A stretch of 64,000 nucleotides of DNA from Ziziphus jujuba (Eukaryota > Streptophyta > Magnoliopsida > Rosales > Rhamnaceae): positions 2,616,501 to 2,680,500 of the forward strand of contig NC_083381.1 in assembly GCF_031755915.1 (NCBI RefSeq). The letters run 5' to 3'. Both the position numbers and the translations under genes were made by a program. The notes below the pieces were generated by a model, which saw nothing but the letters and a program-made list of their open reading frames with translations, had not been told where the DNA came from and made no database searches. The number at the start of each line of letters is the position of its first letter. The first letter of the stretch is position 1. Positions 12,305 through 22,338 of this stretch are shown one piece after another.

Positions 12305-14320
12305 TGTCAAGACCCGTCCAGAATTCCTTCCCCGGAACCCTAGACAGCCCTGATCCCAGGGAAACCCTACCGAACTCTCCAACGGAAAATCCGGCAGAGC
12401 CTCCCCTAAGGGATTTACTTACCACAAACTACCTGCACTGAAAACACACTTCTAAAAATATCCCCTTATTCCTCCCGTAACTACAAACTGATTCTACAAA
12501 TTGCAGCACTTCAAAAGAAAACAACAGCAGCAACCCAGTGCATAAATAAAAACAGAAGTATCCCAATAGTATACAGAGCTTTAAGAAGTGCTAAACAATA
12601 GAAATACAACAAGGCTGAAAAGAAATAATACACTGAAATGAAAGAGTACAGAGTACTTCTCGAAACACAACAGCAGCGGAAAACTTGGTTCGCTCCGGAA
12701 GAACGTCTACCACCACTTGCACCTAAGGGAACGGAATTTAAGAGTGTGAGATGCTAATCATCTCCGTGAGTAACCCGAACTACTGAACACCTTTTGTGAT
12801 AATAAAAATAATAGTAATAACAATTAAGGAATAGAACAAATACCAACAATTAATAAATAAATAATAATAACTATTGGAAAATAATAATTTCCCTCAAAAC
12901 TCTCACCAATCGCTACGTTTGAAATGTTCCCTTTTTAAAACCTTTTCGCAAAACCCAATGTTCATACCTCCCAAAAACCAAGGGATTAAACCATTTGATA
13001 CATAATAATTAAATAAATACATACCCCAAATATATAATAAAAATATAATAAATTATAGTAAATAATTTTTGAACACCTTTGGGGTTTAAACCATTATTTG
13101 CAATTTACACCGACAATTACACCTGACGCACCACACCATATACCGGTGATGCCCTCCGATACCCAGCGTCCCGAGCACCGACTGGCGGGAGGTTAAAGAG
13201 AGAAACCTGCAGTGGTCACTTCGGCGTCCCGACAGTACCGACTGCTAAAAACCATCACCCGGCCAAGGAGGGGGGCGGCTGTGCGCAACAATAACCTTGC
13301 CTGCCCACGGTCCAATGGCAACTCACGGGTGAAGTAAAAATCGCACGCTAAACCACATAATAACCGCGTGCTAAACCACGTGTCCATACACCATACACCA
13401 GAACACCAATACTGTATGAGTGCGTCTAAAAATAACCATAAATAACCAACCGTACCGTTTTTTCCAAAAACCACCATGGGAAGTATACCATATTTTCACA
13501 AAACACCATCCCACATATTTTTATTTAAACAACCCGGTACGAAACAGCGATAATCAACAAACCACAATTTCCTCGAAATACGAAATGCAACCATAAAAAT
13601 ACCACGGGCATAATTTATAAAATTCAAACCAAATATTTTCATAAAATATTTAACCCAATTATGCCCGAGAAATCACATTTGAAACCACGTAAAATTAATA
13701 CCGAAACATACCTTGCTCATGCATAACAAATAAATTAAATTAAACCGCATTAAAATCATAATTAAACCACACCACATGAGCATAATTTAAATACTAAATT
13801 AAATACCAATTAAATTTAATTAATTGCCCAAAATAATTTTTGAAGGTGGGTCACTCACCTGGAGAGCACAAATCAACTAAGATCCTCCTCGGGATCCACT
13901 CCACTACTCGCGCGTGCACTTAAACAACCACAGTGCACAAACCAAAAATATTAATATTTTATTCGGGTAATTCCCAAATGGATACCCGGGGAGCGAACAC
14001 CAAGCGACATCTAAGGGTTACGAGTTATATACCGAATCGAAGCTTGCGTGATGAGGATCACGGATTCGGTCTTACTTTCCGGTGATCGAACCCGACGGGG
14101 TCGGAATCTCGCCGGAAAGCTTTTCGAGTTTCGGCTCCGCAATTCTCCCAAACCGTCGTGAATTGGCAGAAACGGAAGCCGGATTCGGATTCAGGAGATC
14201 GAACACTGCAGACTGGAGCTGGCCGGAATTTCGGGTACTCGTCGGAACAGTAATTTCCGGCGAGCCGCCGCGGTCACCGGCAACCGTCGCCGGCGGCGGC
14301 GCGTGCGGTGGCCGTTGGTG

Positions 14321-14760
14321 GTGAAATTTTGCAGACTTGTAGATCTTGAGGAGAGCAACCCAACGGGACCGGCGGTGAGCAAAACGGAGGTCGGACGGCG
14401 GAGAAATCACCGTTTGAAGATTTCCGACCCCTCGTCGGAAAACGCTCCGATCCCGGCGCGTCGGTGGTCCGATGGCCGTGATTTTTGGTGGGTCGGCCGG
14501 ACTTGAGGAGAGGATCAAGGCTAGCTGGCGCGCGTACTGTAGATAGGCCGGAACAGGGTCGATTCGCGGTGGAGGGGTAAAACTCGCCGCTGAACTTCGG
14601 AGGTCCGATCCGGGCGCGTCCGGCGGCCGTTCGGCGTGAAATTTGGAGGTTTTGCCGGAAATGAGGAGGGCAAGCTTGCTGGCCGGCGCATGTACAGTAA
14701 CTCGGCCGGACAGTTTGAAAATCACCGGTGGCCGGCGGTCTCTCTCTCTCTCTCTTTCTC
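14321..14760 (+). repeat. Three-fold ~157-bp internal repeat in the solo LTR
   Basis: Modules centred on 'gtgaaatttt', 'gtgatttttg' and 'gtgaaatttg' start at 14321, 14478 and 14636 (spacing 157 and 158). Each is followed about 20-40 bp later by a '.ctTGAGGAGAG..' or 'atGAGGAGGG' phrase and by 'cgGCCGG.' phrases. The copies are diverged but in register. Long open frames across this block, on either strand, are a by-product of GC richness. Confidence 0.6.
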
Positions 14761-14924
14761 TCTCCTCTCTCTCTTTCTCTCTCTTCCGCAAGACTTTTAA
14801 CAAATAAAAACCCTTGTGTGACACTGTTCATGCCACGTGGACCAATCAGCAGCTGACACGTGGCATTTCACTGTTCACCGATCCAAAAATATTAAAAAAA
14901 ATACGGTATCCGGTAAACTTCAAA

Positions 14925-15170
14925 CGTCCATAACATTTTAACCGGATGTCCGTTTTGAGCGTGCCGCTAGTCTGTGAACTCGTATCGACGAGCACTTCAC
15001 AACCATGCATGAGTCAAAGCTCATTTCCCCATAAACAAAAAGTCAACTCCGGCACCCCCTGGACAGTTTGGACCGCAACTTGTTTCGTCCATAACTTTCA
15101 AACCGTAGCTCCGTTTTCGACGTGCTACTAGTCTACGAACTCGAGGCATCGTGCACTTCGCCACGGTACC
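14925..15170 (+). repeat. Duplicated ~80-bp block near the 3' end of the solo LTR
   Basis: 'cgtccataac' begins at 14925 and again at 15086 (offset 161 bp). In both places it is followed by 'ccgttttgagcgtgc' or 'ccgttttcgacgtgc', then a 'ctagtct.cgaactcg'-like phrase and 'gcacttc'. Both copies lie in the same orientation. Confidence 0.75.
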
Positions 15171-15291
15171 CTGGTCAACTTGAAATTCCCACCACGTCAA
15201 AAAGTCAACTTTTGACCCCTTTCGGTCAACGGTCAACCTCGGTCAACGTGCACGGATTCCGATGCGATTTGGGACGGGGTGTTACAGTCAA

Positions 15292-18200
15292 GTTCCAAGG
15301 GAAATATTTCAGTTGTGATAAGATGGGTCATAAAGTGATAGATTGTAAACTGCCGAAGAGAAAGAGGAACATAGAGACAACTATGATGGAGCACATCACA
15401 AGAGAGCTTGATGAGATTGACCAAAGCACTGTTGTCTCTGAGGTGAACCTAGTCGGTTCTAACCCAAGAGAGTGGTGGATAGATACAGGTGCAACCCGCC
15501 ACGTGTGTGCAGATAGAAACATATTCACCTCCTTCGAACCAAAGGCAAATGGGGAGAAGTTGTTCATAGGGAACTTTGCATATTCAGAAATCCAAGGGGA
15601 GGACAAGATTGTCCTGAAGATAACCTCTGGGAAGGATCTGACTCTGAATAATGTACTGTATGTTCCAGATATTTGTAAGAATTTGGTGTCTGAATCGTTA
15701 CTAAGCAAACATGGTTTTCGCTTAGTGTTTGAGTCAAATAAGGTTATCTTGTCCAAGTATGGGATGTTTGTGGGAAAGGGCTATGTAGTCAATGGTATGT
15801 TCAAATTGAATGTAATGACTGTAATGCCAAAGAATATTAATAATAAAGCCAGTACTTTTTCCGTTTACTTGCTTGAGTCTTCCATTTTGTGGCATGGTAG
15901 ACTAGGTCATGTTAATTATAATTCTCTGCGGAGGTTAATTAACTTGAATCATATTCCCACGTTTGGTATTGATACCAAACATAAGTGTAAAACTTGTGTA
16001 GAGGCAAAATTAATGAAATTATCATATCGAACAATTGAAAGAAATAATGAACCTTTGGATTTAATACATAGTGATGTATGTGATTTAAAGTTTGCATCGA
16101 CTAGAGGTGGTAATAAGTATTTTATCACCTTTATTGGTGATAGCACGAAATATTGCTATATGTACTTGTTTAAGATCAAGGATGAGACTATAGAGAAAGT
16201 TATTCTCTATAAAACGGAAGTTGAAAATCAACTCACCCGAAAAATTAAAGTAATCAGAAGTGATTGTGGTGGAGAGTATGTGACTCCATTTGGAGAGTAT
16301 TGTGCTCAACATGGCATAATACATGAAGTTACTTCACCATATTCGCTGCAATCAAATGGTGTGGCTGAACAAAAAAATAGAACTTTAAAACAAATGATGA
16401 ATGCAATGCTGGTAAGTTCTAGAGTACCTCAGAACTTGTGGGGGGAAGCCGTTTTGTCGGCAAACGACCTTTTAAATAAAGTGCCCCGAAAAGATCAAGT
16501 AAAGACACCCTATGAATTATGGAAAGGAAGACAACCTTCCTATAATTACTTACGAGTGTGGGGGTGTCTAGCTAAAGTTATCGTACCCACTCCGAAGAAA
16601 GTGAAGATAGGTCCTAAAACAGTTTATTACATTTTCATAGGATATGTAAAAAATAGTAGTGCATATCGGTTTCACATGTATAGATCAGAAATTCCTGATA
16701 TACACAAGAATACGATAATGGAATCAAGAAATGCATCATTTTTCGAATATATTTTTCCTTATAAAGTGGAAGAAGAACCGAGTTCATTGAAACGAACTTA
16801 TGATATTATCGATGAAGATAATTATGATAGTGATCAAGAACAAGAAACTGATGCTGAGACTAAGGTTGAGCTTAGACGTAGTAATAGAGTAAGAATGGAA
16901 AAATCCTATGGTCCGGATTTTCTTACGTATATGCTAGAAAGTGAATCTCAAAGCTTCCAAGAGGCTATAAATTCTCCTGAAGGGAATTTATATAAAGAAG
17001 CTATGAAAAGTGAGATAGATTCTATCTTACAGAATCACACTTAGGGGTTGGTAGATCTTTCTCCATATTGTAAACCTTTAGGCTACAAATGGATTTTTAA
17101 AAGGAAGATGAAAGCAGATGGAACTATAGACAAATATAAGACAAGGCTTGTAATTAAAGGATACAAGCAACAAGAAAACCTTGATTATTTTGACACTTAT
17201 TCTCCAGTGACGAGAATAAATTCTATAAGGATGGTACTAGCGATAGCTGAATTGCGGGATCTAGAAGTATATCAAATGGATGTGAAAACAGTCTTTCTTA
17301 ATGGAGATCTAGATGAAGAGATTTACATGGAGCAACCAGAGGGTTTCTCCGCTCCAGGATAAGAAAAGAAAGTTTGTACATTGGTGAAGTCCTTGTATGG
17401 ACTTAAACAAGCTCTGAAGCAATGGCATCAAAAATTTGATAATGCCATGCTAAGTGATGGATTTAAAATAAATGAGTGTGATAAATGTATCTACGTAAAA
17501 GATACAAAGAATGGATATGTCATTCTTCATCTGTATGTAGATGATATACTCGTAGTAGGTAGTGACGATAAGATGGTTCGAACTACGAAAGCAATGTTGA
17601 AATCCAAAATTTGATATGAAAGATATGGGACTTGCTGATTTGAATTTAGGAATAAAAATCACAAGGACTTCGAATGGAATCATTCTTAGTCAAATGCATT
17701 ATGTGGATAAAATATTGGCTAAGTTTATTAAAAATGATACTAATATAGCCAGAATACCCAGAGATGTGAGTTTACACTTATCCAAAAATAAAGGAGAGAG
17801 TGTATCTCAAGTGGAATACGCAAGGGTGATTGAAAGTCTGATGTACTTAATGAATTGTACAAGACCAAACTTAACCTATGCTATAAGTAGACTAAGTAGA
17901 TACACGAGTAATTTGAATGAGAATCATTGGAAAGGAATCATAAGAGTATTAAAATGCTTACGATATACTCGTGAATACGGACTGCACTATATTAGATATC
18001 TAGCTGTATTAGAAGGATACAGTGATGCTAACTGGATATTAGATATCAAGGATTCAAAATCCACTAGTGGCTATGTATTTACATTAGCGGATGCAGTTGT
18101 AACGTGGAAGTCCTCAAAACAAACAGTAATAGCTCAATTCACGATGGAATCTAAATTCATCGTATTAGATAAATGTGGTGAAGAGGCCGAATGGCTACGT

Positions 18201-18479
18201 CAATTTTTGGAGGACATTCCGAAGTGGCCTAAACATGTGCCAACAATAAGTATACATTGCGATAGTCAATTTGCGATTGGCAGGGCACAAAATGTGATGT
18301 GTAATGGAAAGTCTAGACATATTCGTCATAGACACAATTCTATTAGACAATTAATCTCAAATTGAGTTATCTCAATAGACTATGTAAAGTCTAAAGATAA
18401 CATTGTGGATCTGCTAACCAAAGGGTTAAATAGAGAATTAGTTGAGAAATCGTCGAGGGAATGGGATTTAAGCCCGTAA
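15292..18479 (+). pseudogene. copia pol (zinc knuckle, protease, integrase, RT, RNase H), disrupted
   Basis: Continuation of the copia polyprotein after the solo LTR. Visible in order are a zinc knuckle whose first cysteine is replaced (YFSCDKMGHKVIDC, with CX4HX4C intact), an aspartic protease with DTGA at 15482-15493, a GAG-pre-integrase segment (LWHGRLGHVNYNSL) and an integrase core with SDVCD, RSDCGGEY and GVAEQKNRT, the last two being the expected D and E regions. RT follows with KWIFKRKMKADG and YVDD at 17534-17545, then RNase H to KSKDNIVDLLTKGL, ending at TAA 18477-18479. The frame is broken by TAG at 17042, TAA at 17360 and a frameshift near 17612. Domain order (integrase before RT) fixes it as copia. 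Confidence 0.92.
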
Positions 18480-19062
18480 GTAAAGTCGATACGATGGAAA
18501 TCCAACCTAGTTAACTGGAGATTCCAAGATCTAGGTTCAATGGGACAATGCAATTGTAAAGACTGGTATGGTTCACTGTGGGGGGTTAATCCTCTGCCCA
18601 TTCCTATGATGAAACAGTGATAGAAAAAAGTTAAGCGTAAAGTATGCTTTTAATGATTCCTGTAAGTGTTTGTATAGTAATCTTTGCATAATGATGCTGA
18701 TTACTTTGAAAAAAGGAATCACTTATGTGAGAGAGAAGAGTGTCCGCTTCAAAGGAGAATTGTTGAGGGTGCAATTCTTTAAAAACTCTTGCAAAATCAG
18801 GCAGGTGTTCAAGGACAAAATAAACACAACAGTGAGAACTGAAGTGTACCAGGAAGGAATATGTGTGAACTATGTTGTCATTTACACAAACAACAAAATG
18901 GTTCAAAGATGTCGCATTTACCATTAGTTAGTAAAGAAGATATAGTCTCACAATGGAAGGTTTAAATAGTAACATCTACATATCCTATGCAGGTTCCAAC
19001 TGCAAAGCTTTACCACCAGAGTCTTGCATAGTCCAAGTAGTCAAATCATTCATGTGGGGGAT
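18480..19062 (+). other. 3' untranslated region and polypurine tract of the copia element
   Basis: Non-coding stretch between the end of RNase H and the 3' LTR. It ends in the purine-rich run tgtgggggat immediately before TGTAATG, as expected for the plus-strand primer of reverse transcription. No other gene is seen. Confidence 0.75.
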
Positions 19063-19600
19063 TGTAATGTTTGCAACTTTTTTTTTTTTTTTTTGTTGAA
19101 TGATTTTCCATAATGGTCTTTAATGGGCCTTTATGAGAATTATGTGTGGCCATGTAACTTTCCTAATGTGGGTTTTGAAATTTGGATGGATGTTTTAGAA
19201 AAAAAGAATTTGAAAATAGAATTCCCTACCATGAGCATTAATTGGAAAAAGGAAAAAGAAAAATATAGTTTTTTCTGCATATTTTGTATTGTGAGTGTGG
19301 TAAAATTCAGGTACACTGAAAGTTCGAAAGGAAAGCTTCGGAGGTACTGTGTTCAAGAGTTTTCGAATCCGTTGTATCCTAGGAGACAACCGTCGGGAAA
19401 TCATCTGTACCGACGGGACGGAAATTGTTTTAAGAACACTATGGTATCACACAGGCATCGGACCATTTTTCAACAAGCAGATCAAAACTAAGGATATACA
19501 GGTTTTCGATTTTATTTTATTATTTTTGTAAATTGTTATTTACTTTTGTAGATCCACATGTATATACATATATATATTATTCCAATTATATTTTTCTACA
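19063..19600 (+). repeat. 3' LTR of the copia element (538 bp)
   Basis: It starts TGTAATG and ends TTTTCTACA, pairing with 9875-10410 over its whole length, and is followed by the second AATGC at 19601-19605. The main differences are a longer poly-T run near 19078-19095 and scattered substitutions. Confidence 0.93.
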
Positions 19601-19605
19601 AATGC

Positions 19606-19880
19606 CACATGTATAAAAACAATATCCGCACCATTACCTCGATGTAGAACAAGTCAAGCGACTTGTCCTCGTGAACGGATGAAGGATTTCTTTACTTATC
19701 ATAGTGTTTCTCATCCTATTGAAGCTCATTTGACATATGATAATATCTCCAAATCTTATGTTTGTTTTTTAAATGACGCATGCAGGAATCAAGAGCCTAT
19801 CTTTCACTTAATTATTTTCTACAAGTTTTCATTCAAAAGAAGTTACCCACCATAGTTTTCAAGCATTTAACCATACAAAA
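19606..19880 (+). mobile_element. Decayed Ty1/copia retrotransposon, right part
   Basis: Resumption of the older copia element after the nested insertion. A readable stretch includes ERMKDFFTYHSVSHPIEAHL and then KSYVCFLNDACRNQEP, which fits the linker between integrase and reverse transcriptase in copia polyproteins, exactly where the left part left off at 9874. The remnant fades at about 19880 before any RT motif, so the old element is also 3'-truncated and its 3' LTR is not found. Confidence 0.75.
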
Positions 19881-20097
19881 AAAAAAAAAAAAAGAAAAAA
19901 AAAAGGAAAAACTCTACCACTATTGACGATTATAAATGAATTTAAATAATTTAAATAGCAACTAAAATAAATTATTTTTTAAAATTAAAATTTTAAAATA
20001 GAAAAATAATACATAAATTAAATGCAATTAATCAATAAGTGTGATGTTACCAATGGTTACTCGTGATCATTACCCACAAATGGCAAAACTGAAAAAA

Positions 20098-20129
<32 letters not shown>

Positions 20130-20268
20130 CAAAAATAACAACAAAAATATTATTTCAAAAAAAAAAAAAAAAACCATAGAAATAAAAATAAAAATCACTC
20201 GAACCATTTGCATTCGTTTCCGTTTTTTATAGTTTCATTCCCACAACACAAAAACCCCCAATTTGGCC

Positions 20269-21690
20269 ATGGCTGCTGGAGAGGCTTTTTCTCTGCGCGT
20301 TATTTCTTCTTCAAGTTCTATTTGATTGATTGTCTTCCTAAGGGAAAATTTCTAATACTCCCGAGTACTGGCCACTCAGTACTACTGCCGTTCTCTGACT
20401 GCCACATGTATCAATGTTTCCAGGTCAAAAAGCTTCTTCGTTCTCCTCTCCGTCTCTCCAAAACGCCGTTCCTCTCGGTTCTTTGTTTCTGAAACAAAAC
20501 CACCCACCACCGAAGAGAGGAAAAGATTAAAATGTGTGAGGTTCATTATTTTGCCCTAGCAAGTATTGTTGCTCCTTTTCCTTGCTTCCATAGAATGGTT
20601 TTCCAAGGGAAGTTTTTAATCCTAATTATATATCCTATATTTTCCAGCAAAAGACCATAAAAAAAGTGATAAATGTATTTCAAACAGCTTCCTCCCCAAC
20701 CAAATATTTTTCTTTTATTTTTTTTGAATCTGAACCAAACAGAATTAGGAATTGATTATGTTTAGGAATTACAAAAATGGTAAACTAAATATAAAAGTTA
20801 AATCCTCAAATACCCAATTATGAAAACATAAGAAATGAAGAGGAAAAAAACAACAAACCACAATAATTTTCCACTACCAACATCATCAAATCAAATCAAA
20901 CACCCATAATTTGTTATATATATATATATATATTTTTTTTTTTTCTAAAATCACTTTCAACGCAGTCTTGAAAGTTTTAAACCCATGAAGCCATGTTCCT
21001 TGTGATTTCACTTTATATCCAATAGAGCTTCCTCAAACTCATACTTCTCAATCTGATACTGCTCAGTCAATAAATTTCACCATTGTTGCAATTAATTGCT
21101 TCGTTGCTAGCATACGAGTCCACCGCCGCCTCGATTTGCTTCTCAGCTTCCATATTCACATCCAAAGCTACCGGATAACAATCCCAACCCGCTCTCTTCA
21201 CTTGGAATTTCTGTCTAATCTTTTTTATTTTAACCTTTTCTCCTCTTCGGTGGTGTGTTTGGTTTCAGAAACCAGCAACATAAACAGAGACGAACGGAAT
21301 TATGCAGGAGGAATAAAGCAGCTTCTGACATGGAAAAAATAATACATGTGGCAGTCAAAGAAGGATAGTAGTACTGAGTGGTCAACTACTCCGGAAGTAT
21401 TAGAAATTTTTTCCTTCCTCAGAGTTTTTATATATATATATATATACTTATTCTTTGGAAAAAGAATGTGGAGAATCTCTTCAACAATTAAAGCAGTTTT
21501 ACGGGCCAAAGGTGCAATTCTTGATGCCGACAACTTGCTTGATGAAATGGCTTTCTCAATCTCAAGCTTTGAAATCTAAGTTGGAAGTTGAATCTCAGGC
21601 AAACCCAGATCAGGTATCGAATTGAAACCACATTTTCTTCCTCTGTCAGTCCATGTAGTAGAGGGTTAAATCTAAGGCTTTTGAAACTTA
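20269..21690 (+). pseudogene. 5' fragment of a CNL resistance gene, broken and TE-interrupted
   Basis: 20269-20341 matches the start of the intact resistance gene at 22339 (ATGGCTGCTGGAGAGGCTTT against ATGCCTGTTGGAGAGGCTTT), including the upstream 'ttcatt..aca' leader. It is frameshifted after about 8 codons and runs to TGA within 20 codons. Homology resumes at 21422 after an inserted transposon (20342-21413): 'ggagaatctcttcaacaattaaa', then after an internal deletion 'gatgccgacaacttgcttgatgaaatgg', 'ttggaagttgaatctcaggcaaacccagatcaggt' and 'agtagagggttaaat'. It fades near 21690. Only the coiled-coil part is represented; no NB-ARC follows. It is a tandem neighbour of the intact gene and not functional as a receptor. 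Confidence 0.88.
20342..21413. mobile_element. Non-autonomous DNA transposon with ~190-bp inverted repeats (MULE- or hAT-like)
   Basis: The ends are inverted repeats: 20342-20533 (gggaaaatttctaatact...) pairs with 21227-21413 read in reverse complement (ggaaaaaatttctaatact...). Shared internal phrases are 'actactg', 'ctgactgccacatgtat', 'tttctgaaac' and 'accaccgaagag'. Flanks are an imperfect 8-bp duplication: CTTCCTAA (20334-20341) and CTTCCTCA (21414-21421). The host resistance-gene sequence reads CTTCCCAT at this point. There is no transposase frame inside, so it is non-autonomous. Long terminal inverted repeats favour a Mutator-like element, while the 8-bp duplication would also suit hAT. 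Confidence 0.85.
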
Positions 21691-22338
21691 TGACACATTC
21701 TTGGTGAAAGCAACGTTCGGAGGGAAGAGAGAGTGTTTTCTCTTTCTTTTTTTTTTTTTTTTTTTCCTTAATTTTTTTTTTTTTTTTGTGGGTCCAAAAA
21801 CCATAACACCAACTTCATCTTGACGGGGACGAACAAATTTACTGGTGGTAAAGAATGCAATCCAGTCCAGGCTTCCAATTTCAAGGTAAAGGTACATCCA
21901 ACTACATCTAGAAATTTCATATTTCTTTTCTTACTTGAAATGAAAAAAGAATTCACACCTTATAAAATGTCAACTATGTATTAAGAACTTTATCTTGACC
22001 CGCCACTTCTAGTCTATAGATATGAATCTGCACCACTTAATATCTGTCCCCACATCGATACATGAAAAGTATAATAATAATAATAATAATAAAAGAAATA
22101 GGTGTTTCAGACAAAATTGGGGTCAAATTCCTAATGGTATCAGTAAGTTCTTTGAACTTGCATTTCAAAGGAAAATTTATTTTCTTTTGAAAACAGAAGC
22201 ATATGTCTTTGAAAAGTATTTTTTTTATCATACCAACCATATTATTTGTAATTATTTGACCCCCAAAACAATTCCCCATTTGCATCTGTTGCTTCTTACC
22301 TCTTTTTCATTCTTGATACAAGAAAGCACAATTTAACC
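21691..22338. other. Upstream region of the CNL resistance gene
   Basis: About 650 bp with long poly-T runs near 21748-21790, an (AAT)n tract at 22070-22092 and otherwise unique sequence. It should hold the promoter and 5' leader of the gene at 22339. I could not pick a TATA box with confidence. Confidence 0.55.

Larger units (their letters stand above)
12305..15286 (+). mobile_element. Solo LTR (2982 bp), probably of a large Gypsy-type element
   Basis: It begins TGTCAAGACCCGTCC and ends GGGGTGTTACA, so TG...CA termini, and is flanked by the 5-bp target duplication GTCAA (12300-12304 and 15287-15291). No second terminal copy and no gag/pol are found inside, so it is best read as a solo LTR left by recombination. 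The start matches the truncated copy at 63891 closely (about 85 percent by eye over 110 bp). The left half is AT-rich. The right half (about 13860-15286) is GC- and CpG-rich, with a (TC)n tract at 14739-14788 and internal repeats. Assignment to Gypsy rests on the length and the TGTCA.GACCCG start and is tentative; a non-autonomous element is the alternative. Confidence 0.82.
9875..19600 (+). mobile_element. Full-length but defective Ty1/copia LTR retrotransposon
   Basis: A structurally complete element of 9726 bp including its own 2982-bp insertion (so about 6.7 kb originally). It has terminal repeats at 9875-10410 and 19063-19600, a polypurine tract just before the 3' LTR (gtgggggat, about 19054-19062) and the AATGC target duplication. 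Internal order is leader, gag, protease, integrase, reverse transcriptase, RNase H, which is the copia order. Stops in gag and pol and a frameshift near 17612 make it non-autonomous now. The two LTRs differ at roughly one base in ten by eye, so the insertion is not recent. No clear tRNA-Met primer site follows the 5' LTR. Confidence 0.93.

Noticed and set aside
11823..12425. 200-codon open frame on the minus strand
   Set aside because: It is antisense to copia gag and crosses the insertion boundary at 12304/12305, so it did not evolve as a gene.
14072..14831. Long open frames (185 and 250 codons) on the minus strand
   Set aside because: They lie in the CpG-rich half of the solo LTR, overlap each other in two frames, are rich in Arg, Pro and Ser with an Arg-Glu repeat from the (TC)n tract, and match no family I know. 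Expected by chance in GC-rich DNA.
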